A DNA stretch of 13,151 nucleotides from CAZAGD01 sp964484485 (GTDB taxonomy: Bacteria > Desulfobacterota > SM23-61). Location of the stretch: assembly GCA_964484485.1 (NCBI GenBank), contig CAZAGD010000029.1:1-13151 (forward strand). Reading direction: 5' to 3'. The position numbers were made by a program, and so were the translations under genes. Under the pieces are notes generated by a model that ran no database searches, was not told the DNA's origin, and worked only from the letters and a program-made list of their open reading frames with translations. This document shows positions 1-6,464 of the stretch, one piece after another. Position 1 is the stretch's first letter. Every line of letters begins with the position of its first letter.

Positions 1-844
1 GCGGATGATTTAGCAAAGGATCAGCGGGATCAGGAGGTTCAACTTCCCAAACATCAAGAGCAGCCCCCGCTATATGACCTGAACAGAGGGAGCGGTAAAG
101 AGCTTGCTCATTAACAATTCCCCCACGCGCCGTGTTAATTACATAAGTTCCCTTCTTCATCAGGGCCAATTCTTTTTCTCCTATCATTCCATAAGTTTCA
201 GTGGTTAAGGGACAATGGATAGTCAGAAAATCAACTTGGGGGAGCAATTCTCCTAATTTCTCCACTTTCTCTGTTTTAAATGATTCCATAACCGCAGCCG
301 AAACATAAGGATCATATCCTTTAACTTTCATATCAAAGGCTGCGGCACATTTCCGGGCAACAGTAGACCCAATACGGCCCGTACCGATTATACCTAAAGT
401 CTTGCCCTCAAGGTCCTGGCCAGTAAGCTGGAATTTACTTAAGAGTGCTGTGAATTGTCCCAATTCCCCTTTGGGTAAGGAATGCATGGCTGCTTGGGCT
501 TGGGGTATTTTCCGGGCTAAAGAAAGCATAAAAGCAATGGCTAACTCAGCTACGGACTCTCTGTTTTCTCCCGGAGTGTAAGTGACTAAAATTCCTCGCC
601 GGGTAGCTTCAGCAATATCTACCGAATCCAAGCCTACTCCGTGACGGGCGATGATTTTTAGCTTGGGAGCGTGGTCCATTTCTTCGGCGCGAATATAAAT
701 TTTGCGCGCAATAATCCCCTCCACTTCCTGCAAAGCTTCTAAGAAAGATGCTCGGGAATTATCTCGCGGACGAATAATTTGGGCATTTTTCTCCAAAAGG
801 GCCACGGCCGCTGGATGAATAACTTCACTCAAAAAGACCTTCAT
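1..844 (-). CDS. D-isomer-specific 2-hydroxyacid dehydrogenase (phosphoglycerate-dehydrogenase-like), 3' part missing
   Basis: This is the N-terminal 281 codons of an NAD-dependent D-2-hydroxyacid dehydrogenase; the gene runs off the left window edge. An ATG at 844 is preceded by GGAGG about 5 bases upstream. The start of the substrate domain carries the ARHGVGLDSVD and ENRESVAELA motifs typical of the SerA/hydroxypyruvate reductase group. The Rossmann nucleotide-binding loop GTGRIG lies at residues 154-159. The catalytic arginine is in NTARGGIVN (Arg240), and the glutamate-bearing DVWEVEP motif is at 264-270. The catalytic histidine and any C-terminal ACT domain lie outside the window, so phosphoglycerate dehydrogenase cannot be distinguished from another 2-hydroxyacid dehydrogenase. 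It lies 56 bases after the NifU-like gene on the same strand, probably as the last visible gene of that operon. A SerA role would link it to serine, and so to cysteine supply for the desulfurase pair, but that is inference. Confidence 0.9.
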   Translation of the reverse strand, partial: MKVFLSEVIHPAAVALLEKNAQIIRPRDNSRASFLEALQEVEGIIARKIYIRAEEMDHAPKLKIIARHGVGLDSVDIAEATRRGILVTYTPGENRESVAELAIAFMLSLARKIPQAQAAMHSLPKGELGQFTALLSKFQLTGQDLEGKTLGIIGTGRIGSTVARKCAAAFDMKVKGYDPYVSAAVMESFKTEKVEKLGELLPQVDFLTIHCPLTTETYGMIGEKELALMKKGTYVINTARGGIVNEQALYRSLCSGHIAGAALDVWEVEPPDPADPLLNHP

Positions 845-900
845 GCTTCCTCCGCTGATTGATTTTAAATAGGCAGGTTAGCTTTTAGCAGGCTGGCTTT

Positions 901-1389
901 TTAATGCTCGTCATGGGGAAGTTCTCGCCCGCAACCTGTACAAAATTCAGCTTCCATAGGATTTTCCATATCACAAACTGGGCAATAACACTTTTTTTTC
1001 TCTGCTTTTACGGCAGGTGCCTTACCGGTCTTTTGTAAATAATCTTGAATGGCTTTTTGTAAAGCATCGGCACCTAAATTGGAACAATGGAGCTTCTGCT
1101 TGGGCAGGCCCTCTAAGGCTTCGGCAACCATTTTATTTGTAATTTGGGAGGCTTCCTCTATGGTCTTTCCTTTAGCTAATTCACTAACCATACTGGAAAC
1201 GGCAATAGCTGCGCCGCAGCCAAAAGTTTGGAATTTAATGTCTTCGATAATGTTATCTTTGACTTTTATATAAAAAGTCATCATGTCTCCGCAAACCGGG
1301 TTGCCTACCTCCCCTATGCCATCGGCATCTTCAATTACACCCACATTGCGGGGATTGCGGAAATGATCCATAACTTTAGGACTGTACAT
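901..1389 (-). CDS. nifU: NifU/IscU-type iron-sulfur cluster scaffold with C-terminal zinc ribbon
   Basis: A 162-residue scaffold protein on which Fe-S clusters are assembled from sulfur delivered by a cysteine desulfurase. The start is placed at the ATG at 1389, giving MYSPKVMDHFRNP, the usual family beginning. A GTG three codons earlier (1398) abuts the GGAG ribosome site and cannot use it, whereas the ATG sits about 8 bases away. The three cluster-ligand cysteines are Cys33 (NPVCGD, with Asp35), Cys58 (FGCGAA) and Cys102 (LHCSNL). Residues 1-125 match the U-type scaffold. After a short Lys/Ala linker comes a treble-cysteine tail, CYCPVC (Cys134, 136, 139) and CTGC (Cys150, 153), which reads as a rubredoxin/zinc-ribbon-like knuckle not found in classical IscU. 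It follows the desulfurase gene by 20 bases, so the two are surely cotranscribed. The role of the tail is unknown; metal or partner binding is plausible. Confidence 0.93.
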   Translation of the reverse strand: MYSPKVMDHFRNPRNVGVIEDADGIGEVGNPVCGDMMTFYIKVKDNIIEDIKFQTFGCGAAIAVSSMVSELAKGKTIEEASQITNKMVAEALEGLPKQKLHCSNLGADALQKAIQDYLQKTGKAPAVKAEKKKCYCPVCDMENPMEAEFCTGCGRELPHDEH

Positions 1390-1409
1390 TAGTTTCACTC
1401 CTTTTTAAT

Positions 1410-2588
1410 TTATCCTTTTTTCGCCATAGCTTTACGATATAAAGGCGACATATTCCTCAGCCTTTCCACAATAGGGGGCAAAACTTCTAAAATGCGGTCT
1501 ATATCGACCTCCGTATTTTGCCTCCCCAGGCTGAAGAGAAGAGAACCTTGCGCGGTAGCCGCATCGATCCCCATGGCTAACATCACATGGGACACTTTCA
1601 AGGAACGAGAAATACAAGCTGAACCACTGGCGATCTGAATTCCTTCCATATCAAGGAAGAGAAGCATGGATTCGCCTTCCACATATTCGACCGCTACACT
1701 CACATTGCCCGGGAGGCGTTTGGTGGGATGTCCTAAGAGATGTAAATAGGGTATTTTTTTGGGTAATTCCGCCAGCAATTTATCTTGGAGCTTTTGGAGA
1801 TGAGCCATGCGGGCCGGCATTTCTTGGCGAGCTAAATCAGCAGCTACCCCCATGCCCACAATGGCCGGAACATTTTCGGTTCCGGCTCTTAATCCTCGTT
1901 CTTGGATCCCCCCGTCTAACAAGGGCAAAAGGCGAACTCCTCGCCGGACGAATAAGGCCGCTGCTCCTTTGGGGCCGTAAAATTGACTGGCCGATAAGCT
2001 CAGTAAATCAACATTCATTTCCTGCACATCCACAGGGATAGAACCGGCTGAGGCCACGGCATCAGTGTGAAATAAAACATTTTTAGCCCGGGTAATCCGG
2101 CCAATTTCAGCAATAGGTTCGATGGTGCCTACTTCTGGATTAGCGTGCATTATAGACACTAAGATAGTCTGCGGGGTAATAGCTTTTTCCACTACTTGAG
2201 GGTCCACCAGACCATATTTGTCTACCGGTAGACGATTTATATGAAAACCTGCTTTCTCTAAGGCATTAGCGGCGTGCATGATGGAAAAATGTTCAATACT
2301 GGAGATAATGATTTCTTTTCCTTTACTCTGGTGAGCCCAGGCCACGCCCTTGAGGGCTAAATTATTGGATTCAGTCCCGCAAGAAGTAAAATAAATTTCT
2401 TCTTCTTGGCCGCCGATTAAGTTGGCTACCTTTTTCCTGGCTTCTTCCAAAGCCACGCGCGCCTTTTCCCCAGAATCATGAATACTGGAAGGATTACCGT
2501 AAAATTCCTGGAAATAAGGCATCATTGCTTCTAATACCTTGGGGTGCAAAGGTGTAGCCGCTATATGGTCAGCATAAATCAAAGACAT
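1410..2588 (-). CDS. nifS: NifS/IscS-like cysteine desulfurase lacking the PLP-binding lysine
   Basis: A 392-residue class-V aminotransferase-fold protein of normal NifS length. The ATG at 2588 has AAGGGGA upstream. Family landmarks are clear: DHIAATP, YGNPSSIH, the His100 that stacks on PLP (IEH), Asp176 (HTDA), YGPKG and RAGTENVP. The sulfur-carrying cysteine is Cys325 in SGSACIS. At the position where the family has His-Lys before FYGPKG, this protein has Ser201-Gln202, so the Schiff-base lysine is absent. Other pocket residues also differ: Pro151 where NNE is usual, and Ala179 where IscS has Gln183. The codon for 202 is CAA, one base from lysine AAA. The frame is intact and the rest is well conserved, so this is not an ordinary pseudogene. 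The Archaeoglobus fulgidus IscS also lacks this lysine (Asp in its place), a published precedent. The gene leads the nifS-nifU operon and likely serves Fe-S assembly, but normal desulfurase chemistry is doubtful. Confidence 0.92.
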   Translation of the reverse strand: MSLIYADHIAATPLHPKVLEAMMPYFQEFYGNPSSIHDSGEKARVALEEARKKVANLIGGQEEEIYFTSCGTESNNLALKGVAWAHQSKGKEIIISSIEHFSIMHAANALEKAGFHINRLPVDKYGLVDPQVVEKAITPQTILVSIMHANPEVGTIEPIAEIGRITRAKNVLFHTDAVASAGSIPVDVQEMNVDLLSLSASQFYGPKGAAALFVRRGVRLLPLLDGGIQERGLRAGTENVPAIVGMGVAADLARQEMPARMAHLQKLQDKLLAELPKKIPYLHLLGHPTKRLPGNVSVAVEYVEGESMLLFLDMEGIQIASGSACISRSLKVSHVMLAMGIDAATAQGSLLFSLGRQNTEVDIDRILEVLPPIVERLRNMSPLYRKAMAKKG

Positions 2589-2639
2589 TATCTATCCCCT
2601 TATTTTTTTGGTGGGCAAAGGCCTTCCTTTGATTTAAAA

Positions 2640-2667
2640 ATTTTATCATGCTTAGAAATTTTAGCAA
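2640..2667 (-). promoter_or_regulatory. Putative promoter of the nifS-nifU operon
   Basis: On the minus strand TTGCTA (2662-2667) and TAAAAT (2640-2645) are separated by 16 bases, about 50 bases before the nifS start. This is a fair sigma-70-like match in the divergent nifS/cinA intergenic region. A 6-bp inverted repeat, CAAAGG/CCTTTG with a 4-base loop (2616-2631), lies just downstream and would fall in the leader, where it could serve as an operator or a leader hairpin. Both calls are by eye only. Confidence 0.4.
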
Positions 2668-2679
2668 GTAGAAAAGTTG

Positions 2680-2709
2680 TTGGTGGTCAAGAATATTTTG
2701 GGATAAAAT
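2680..2709 (+). promoter_or_regulatory. Putative promoter of cinA
   Basis: TTGGTG (2680-2685) and TAAAAT (2704-2709) are spaced by 18 bases, about 27 bases before the cinA ATG. The gene also has a GGGG ribosome site (2729-2732). It is divergent from the nifS promoter, and the two -35 regions are only about 12 bases apart, so the operons may share regulation. Confidence 0.35.
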
Positions 2710-2736
2710 ATACCAAAAAAGTAAAAAAGGGGAAAA

Positions 2737-3972
2737 ATGAAAGCCGAGATTATTGCTGTAGGAACAGAATTACTCTTAGGACAAATTGTGGATACCAATT
2801 CCGCCTATATCGCCCAACAACTGGCCACCATAGGTTTGGATTTACATTTTAAATCTACGGTGGGGGATAATTTAGAGAGGATTAAAAGCACTTTAAAACT
2901 GGCCTTGAGTCGAGCAGATTATATTATTACCACCGGTGGCTTAGGACCGACGCAAGATGACCTTACCCGAGAGGCCGTAGCCGAAGTATTGGATAAGCCT
3001 TTAGTTTTTCAGGCGCACCTTTATCAGCAGATTAGCGATTTTTTCCAAAGAGCTGGTCGTCCCATGAGTCCCAATAATAAGAAGCAGGCCTATATTCCTG
3101 CTGGATCGATTCCCATCGAAAACCCGGTGGGCACTGCTCCCGGCTTTATTGCGGAAAAAAATAGTCAGGCCATCATTGTAATTCCGGGCGTTCCTCACGA
3201 AATGCGCTATTTCATGGAACACAGCGTTATGCCTTATTTGCGTAAAAAATTAGGGATTAAAGAGGTGATAGTTTCTCGGGTGCTCAAGCTTTTGGGCATA
3301 GGCGAAAGCATGGTCGACGAATCAATAAAAGACTTAATGGCGGCCGGAGTCAATCCTACCATTGGCCTTCTGGCCCACACGCAAATTGGCGAGATTCATA
3401 TTCGTCTTACGGCCAAAGCTACCGGCGAAGCCCAAGCCCAAAATTTGATTGCTCCTGTGGAAGCGGAAATTAAGGGGCGCTTGGGGGATTATATTTTCGG
3501 CGTCGATGAGCAAAAATATGAAGAAGTTCTTATCCGCCTCCTGGGGGAGAAGAAAGTAACCCTGGCTATAGCCGAAACCTCTTTTGGCAGTTCGGCCATT
3601 CAGAGTTTAAAGGTGGTCGCTGGGAATCAAGATTTTTTCCGCTTGGGGCTCACCATTCTTGACTGGGAAATGGCCAAGAAAATTTTGCCACCCGTTGAGG
3701 AAACAGAGAGGGGGATAGAACCAAATCGGGTAAAAATGGCCAAATTTTTGGCTGCCGGAGTACGGCAACTTGCCGAAGCAGATTTGGGATTGAGTATCGT
3801 GGGCCAAATAGCCAAACAAAAAGAAGAAAATCATGTGGCGGCTATTGCTCTGGCCCATGGGGCGGGCATCGCATGTTTAGAACAGCACTGGCCCTTTGCT
3901 ATGCGTTATATAGAAAATCGGATGACCAAGCTGGCCTTAGAACAAGTGCGCCAGTATCTCCGGCATATTTAA
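2737..3972 (+). CDS. cinA: CinA-family protein with degenerate C-terminal amidohydrolase domain
   Basis: A 411-residue protein of full CinA length. The N-terminal half (about 1-170) is an intact MoCF-biosynthesis-like (COG1058) domain with GTELLLGQIVDTNS at 9-22, TTGGLGPTQDD at 65-75 and the PGVPHEM motif at 150-156; in characterised homologues this domain hydrolyses ADP-ribose-type pyrophosphates. A linker domain follows to about 255. The C-terminal part (about 270-411) aligns with the PncC nicotinamide-mononucleotide deamidase domain. There the usual AESCTGG motif reads AETSFGSS (279-286), and the usual TGIAGPxGG reads VGQIAKQKE (355-363). The deamidase half is therefore probably inactive and the family's NAD-salvage role reduced to the first step; this is inference. 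The ATG at 2737 has GGGG five bases upstream. The stop codon overlaps the stop of the convergent hydrolase gene. Confidence 0.9.
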   Translation: MKAEIIAVGTELLLGQIVDTNSAYIAQQLATIGLDLHFKSTVGDNLERIKSTLKLALSRADYIITTGGLGPTQDDLTREAVAEVLDKPLVFQAHLYQQISDFFQRAGRPMSPNNKKQAYIPAGSIPIENPVGTAPGFIAEKNSQAIIVIPGVPHEMRYFMEHSVMPYLRKKLGIKEVIVSRVLKLLGIGESMVDESIKDLMAAGVNPTIGLLAHTQIGEIHIRLTAKATGEAQAQNLIAPVEAEIKGRLGDYIFGVDEQKYEEVLIRLLGEKKVTLAIAETSFGSSAIQSLKVVAGNQDFFRLGLTILDWEMAKKILPPVEETERGIEPNRVKMAKFLAAGVRQLAEADLGLSIVGQIAKQKEENHVAAIALAHGAGIACLEQHWPFAMRYIENRMTKLALEQVRQYLRHI

Positions 3973-4724
3973 TTTCTCAAGCCTTCCAAGAAGGCACGGA
4001 CATTTTGTCCTAACACTTGATGGTTATATCCGCCTTCCAGCACGCCAAAGCGGCGGCCGTGGCAAAATTTTTGCGCATAAGTTTTAACCAGATTACCGAT
4101 AGTGCGGTAATCATCAGTAGTTAAAAGACCACCCCAGTCTTCTTGGTGCCGATCAAAGCCAGCAGATACGGCTAAAATATCAATACCTGATGATTTTTGC
4201 AGATGTTTTTCAATTTTAGATAAGAAATCCTTCCGCTCGGAACTTTCGGGATGAAAATAGTCGACCTCTGGAATTCCAGAAAAAGAGTTAGCTGTGCCAT
4301 CGCCGAAATGCAAGTCGATATCTAATATGAGAGCCCTTTTTATTAATCCTTTATGTAATAATTTTTTTATGGCGATGGCTATATTGTTGAAATAGCAAAA
4401 ACCCCAGCATGAATTAGGGCTCGCATGGTGACCGGGAGGCCTGAGCAAAGCGAAGGCTGGCTCTCCCTGCATGGCCAGCGCAGAAGCTTTTAATGCTGCC
4501 CCCACGGCGAGTAGACTTATTTCATAAAGGTCCGGAGAGGTTTTTATGCGGGCAATATGGTCGTTGGTGTGGACCAAAGCTAAATCTTCTTCGGTTGCTG
4601 GTTCAGCATTAAGAAATGGCCTCTCTTGGCCAAGGGCTGAAACAATAGATTCCATTCTTCCCGGGGCAGCCGCCGGTTCCATGGCATAAACATCATAAAA
4701 TCTTTCATGAAATATGATCTTCAT
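3969..4724 (-). CDS. Histone-deacetylase-family metal-dependent amidohydrolase (compact)
   Basis: A 251-residue member of the arginase/deacetylase fold family that includes bacterial acetoin-utilisation (AcuC), acetylpolyamine amidohydrolase and class II HDAC-like proteins. The catalytic His pair is in PPGHHAS (His99-His100). The zinc ligands are Asp137 and His139 in DIDLHFGDGT, and Asp191 in SAGFDRH. The transition-state tyrosine equivalent is Tyr233 in LEGGYN. The N-terminal FHERFYDVY and PGRMESI segments match the substrate-entry region. At 251 residues it is shorter than the roughly 300-370 usual for the family; the missing length appears to be in loops, since all catalytic residues are present. 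The likely role is deacylation of a small molecule or a protein lysine; the substrate cannot be told from sequence. The ATG at 4724 is preceded by GAGGACTGGGA. It is convergent with cinA, with a 4-base overlap of the stop codons. Confidence 0.9.
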   Translation of the reverse strand: MKIIFHERFYDVYAMEPAAAPGRMESIVSALGQERPFLNAEPATEEDLALVHTNDHIARIKTSPDLYEISLLAVGAALKASALAMQGEPAFALLRPPGHHASPNSCWGFCYFNNIAIAIKKLLHKGLIKRALILDIDLHFGDGTANSFSGIPEVDYFHPESSERKDFLSKIEKHLQKSSGIDILAVSAGFDRHQEDWGGLLTTDDYRTIGNLVKTYAQKFCHGRRFGVLEGGYNHQVLGQNVRAFLEGLRN

Positions 4725-4765
4725 TTTTCCCAGTCCTCTTTGCCTTTGAGTCTATTAAAATTTAT

Positions 4766-4793
4766 TAATTATCAGCGGAAAATCGTTGGTCAA
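4766..4793 (-). promoter_or_regulatory. Putative promoter of the deacetylase-like gene
   Basis: On the minus strand TTGACC (4788-4793) is followed after 16 bases by TAATTA (4766-4771), about 40 bases before the ATG. The -35 box is near consensus and the -10 is weak. This suggests the gene can be transcribed on its own rather than only by read-through from the small gene ending at 5149. Confidence 0.4.
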
Positions 4794-4830
4794 TTTTAAA
4801 CAACTTCTTCTCCCGCCGATGCTTCTTCAT

Positions 4831-4896
4831 TCATGCCTGCCTCATGCCTGCCTCTGGCCTGCCTCTGGCCTGTTTCCGGTCTGCCCCCGGTCCTTT
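4831..4896. repeat. Degenerate 11-bp tandem repeat, six units
   Basis: Six consecutive 11-base units run through this stretch. Two are identical TCATGCCTGCC (4831-4852), two are near-identical TCTGGCCTGCC and TCTGGCCTGTT (4853-4874), and two are more diverged, TCCGGTCTGCC and CCCGGTCCTTT (4875-4896). The block is much richer in GC than the flanking DNA. It lies between two minus-strand genes and is not part of a convincing reading frame. Confidence 0.75.
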
Positions 4897-4900
4897 CTCG

Positions 4901-4987
4901 TCATGGCGACACGGTCGCACATGAGGAGAGTCGATAAGAGTCGGAACGAATCGGTACGATTGTCGTTCCGACACTGTCATACTGACA
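4901..4987. repeat. Cluster of consecutive short dyads (possible structured RNA or operator array)
   Basis: Three hairpin-capable inverted repeats follow one another directly after the 11-bp repeats. The first is TCATGGCGAC / GTCGC-A-CATGA with loop ACG (4901-4924). The second is a 10-bp stem GTCGGAACGA (4940-4949) with TCGTTCCGAC (4963-4972), enclosing an inner ATCG/CGAT dyad with loop GTA. The third is TGTCA-TAC-TGACA (4975-4987). An alternative reading gives two 13-base dyads 14 bases apart, TGTCGTTCCGACA (4961-4973) and TGTCATACTGACA (4975-4987), as might be seen for tandem operator half-site pairs. No T-run follows on either strand, so these are not ordinary terminators. No known element is recognised. 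Confidence 0.6.
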
Positions 4988-5148
4988 CCTGACCACGGGG
5001 GGAGGGTGAGCGAGATAAGTGTAAATATTTAATAAATCGGAGTAATAACTATGGATCGGCCGCAGGAGCTTCCAGTAATTTTCAATCCACTTTAGTTGGA
5101 GCAAAAAATTTAGCCGGTCTCGGAAAAATTTGGGTAAATCTTCTATAT

Positions 5149-5643
5149 TCAAGAAAGTTCCTCTAAAACTTTAGCGCATTCGGCCCGCACCTGTTTGTCG
5201 GGGGAGGTGGTGGCCAATATTTTTAGTTTTCCTTTGAATCCTTTTTGCTCGAGCAGGCTGCGGGAAGGATACATATTTTTAAGGAGCTGCAGACTTTCTT
5301 TGACCCATGTTATATCAGCATAATCTAAGACTAAAAGGAGAGATCCCCAGTCATCCGGAAGTCCAAACTGTTCCAGAAAGGCTTTCAGCGCTTTGGGGAA
5401 CTCGGGACTGCCGTATTTTTTATGGAGGGCATTATACGCCTTTTGGTAAGCTTCGGTTCCTTTTACCCCTTGAAAGAATTTTTCAGCTTCGCGCAGATGT
5501 TGTTTCCTGGCCCAATCCGTCTTGAGGCTCCGCTCTCGATAACTTTTTGGTTCCCGACTAACATGACGACTGCGGTCGCGGAGTTTATCAATTTCACGCC
5601 AGCTTAACTTTTCGCGCTCTTCATCGTCATCCTGCCAACCCAT
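5149..5643 (-). CDS. Conserved-looking hypothetical protein, highly charged N-terminus
   Basis: A 164-residue soluble protein with no signal peptide or membrane segment. The ATG at 5643 is preceded by a strong GAGGAGG. The first 60 residues are rich in Asp/Glu/Arg/Lys, with WREIDKLRDRSRHVSRE at 15-31, and look helical or disordered. The C-terminal part is helical; its last 20 residues (QVRAECAKVLEELS at 151-164) resemble the second helix of a HEAT-type repeat. I have the impression of similar proteins in deltaproteobacterial genomes but cannot name a family, and no function can be given. The good ribosome site and clean coding pattern support a real gene. The region upstream carries no strong promoter, so it may depend on weak elements before 5729. 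Confidence 0.75.
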   Translation of the reverse strand: MGWQDDDEEREKLSWREIDKLRDRSRHVSREPKSYRERSLKTDWARKQHLREAEKFFQGVKGTEAYQKAYNALHKKYGSPEFPKALKAFLEQFGLPDDWGSLLLVLDYADITWVKESLQLLKNMYPSRSLLEQKGFKGKLKILATTSPDKQVRAECAKVLEELS

Positions 5644-5714
5644 TTACCCTCCTCTTTGGCTTTTAGGCTTGCTCTTATTTTTGCTGACCTATTTTAATAA
5701 AATTTTCAGGACAA

Positions 5715-5764
5715 GAAAAGAAAAATAATTATGGCCCAGACTTAATACAAAGTACTGGGCCATA
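5715..5764 (-). terminator. Rho-independent terminator after the zinc-ribbon gene
   Basis: A perfect 10-bp stem, TATGGCCCAG (5730-5739) with CTGGGCCATA (5755-5764), is extended by an inner ACTT/AAGT pairing with one bulged base. On the minus strand it is followed by a T-rich run, ATTATTTTTCTTTTC (5715-5729). It lies about 40 bases after the stop of the gene ending at 5806 and separates that gene from the one starting at 5643. Confidence 0.8.
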
Positions 5765-5805
5765 AGGATTTGGGGTGCGATTTTGCTTGCTTAAAAAGGG
5801 GAAGA

Positions 5806-6060
5806 TTAATTTTTGGGCTGCAGGTACTGTTTGAGCAGGTGTATAATGTTCTCTTCTCCTTCCGGAATTTCTAAGTCGGCATTGCCGCTCAAGCGATGGA
5901 GGAGAATGATGGGGTCGAGTATTTCGCCGCAGATTACGCAATGCCAGCCATAGAAAATGTTGTTAATGTCATAAAATTTCTCGAATATCATCTTCCCCCC
6001 GCAACGCATGCACTTCAGAGGGCTATTTTTATTTTCTTTATTACAAGACTGAGTAAGCAT
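5806..6060 (-). CDS. Small zinc-ribbon protein of unknown function
   Basis: An 84-residue protein whose core is a four-cysteine zinc knuckle: Cys17-x2-Cys20 (CMRCGGKM) and Cys41-x2-Cys44 (WHCVICGEILD), 20 residues apart. The segment GEILDPIILLHR after the second pair is typical of small zinc-ribbon proteins seen in anaerobic Gram-negatives, as far as I recall. The ATG at 6060 has AGGAAG about 6 bases upstream. It is monocistronic, with its own terminator downstream. Possible roles are nucleic-acid or protein binding; nothing in the sequence decides. A plus-strand frame over the same bases is a shadow. Confidence 0.8.
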   Translation of the reverse strand: MLTQSCNKENKNSPLKCMRCGGKMIFEKFYDINNIFYGWHCVICGEILDPIILLHRLSGNADLEIPEGEENIIHLLKQYLQPKN

Positions 6061-6345
6061 TTAGGCTTCCTTTCTAAAAAATATAAATTTCTCTGGAAAT
6101 AATCAGAGCGATTAGAATAATAATAATTTTAATTAGTTTTAAATTTTAAAGGAAAATTTATTTTTAGCAAATACGGTGAATAATGTATTTGGGGTGGTAA
6201 GAACAAGTATTTTGCGGAAAATTCCAAGGGATTTTTAAAATTTCTATATAATTCATTTTTAACTTATTTTTAATTAATTGGGTCATGATAAATTTCGAGC
6301 CTCATTTGGCAAATCACTTTTGGCCAAATAACCTTCTCTTGAATT
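6061..6345. other. AT-rich intergenic stretch
   Basis: No coding frame is supported in these 285 bases. It presumably holds the promoter of the zinc-ribbon gene, but no box pair stands out. The only structure seen is a 7-bp inverted repeat, ATTTGGC/GCCAAAT (6304-6310 and 6323-6329), just downstream of the tRNA gene; it lacks a clear T-run and may be a weak terminator or processing hairpin. Confidence 0.5.
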
Positions 6346-6423
6346 TGGCGTCCCCAAGGGGATTTGAACCCCTGTTACCGGCGTGAAAGGCCGGTGTCCT
6401 TGGCCTGGCTAGACGATGGGGAC
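6346..6423 (-). tRNA. tRNA-Glu (anticodon TTC)
   Basis: A complete cloverleaf on the minus strand. The acceptor arm is GTCCCCA (6417-6423) with TGGGGAC (6350-6356), discriminator G at 6349 and an encoded CCA at 6346-6348. The anticodon stem is CCGGC/GCCGG around loop CTTTCAC, giving anticodon TTC. The T arm carries GGTTCAAATC. The tRNA stands alone. No flanking direct repeat or integrase indicates use as an attachment site. Confidence 0.96.
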
Positions 6424-6464
6424 AAAATTTTATATAGCTTACAATAAAAAAAACTGGATGTAAA

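Larger units (their letters stand above)
4725..5148. other. Gene-free interval of unusual composition
   Basis: A 424-base stretch without a convincing gene, between two minus-strand genes. It holds the deacetylase promoter candidate (4766-4793), the 11-bp repeats and the dyad ladder (4831-4987), then a G-run at 4996-5001. After that, ordinary AT-rich sequence with no recognised feature continues to the end of the 164-residue gene. The mixed composition suggests a small inserted or expanded element. Confidence 0.6.

Noticed and set aside
1398..1398. GTG at 1398 as the nifU start
   Set aside because: It overlaps the GGAG ribosome site; the ATG at 1389 has proper spacing and gives the family's usual N-terminus.
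4831..4896. CRISPR array
   Set aside because: Units are 11 bases and contiguous, with no spacers and no cas genes.
4786..4992. Plus-strand frame of 68 codons across the 11-bp repeats
   Set aside because: It encodes low-complexity Cys/Pro/Leu sequence dictated by the repeat, and has no ribosome site.
4901..5152. Minus-strand frame of 83 codons beginning with TTG and overlapping the stop of the 164-residue gene
   Set aside because: The start is TTG without a ribosome site, and the second half simply reads through the dyad cluster. The first 50 codons look protein-like, but no family is recognised, so a truncated gene cannot be claimed.
6346..6423. tRNA-Glu as an integration site for a genomic island
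   Set aside because: No integrase, no direct repeat of the tRNA 3' end, and no change in gene type around it.
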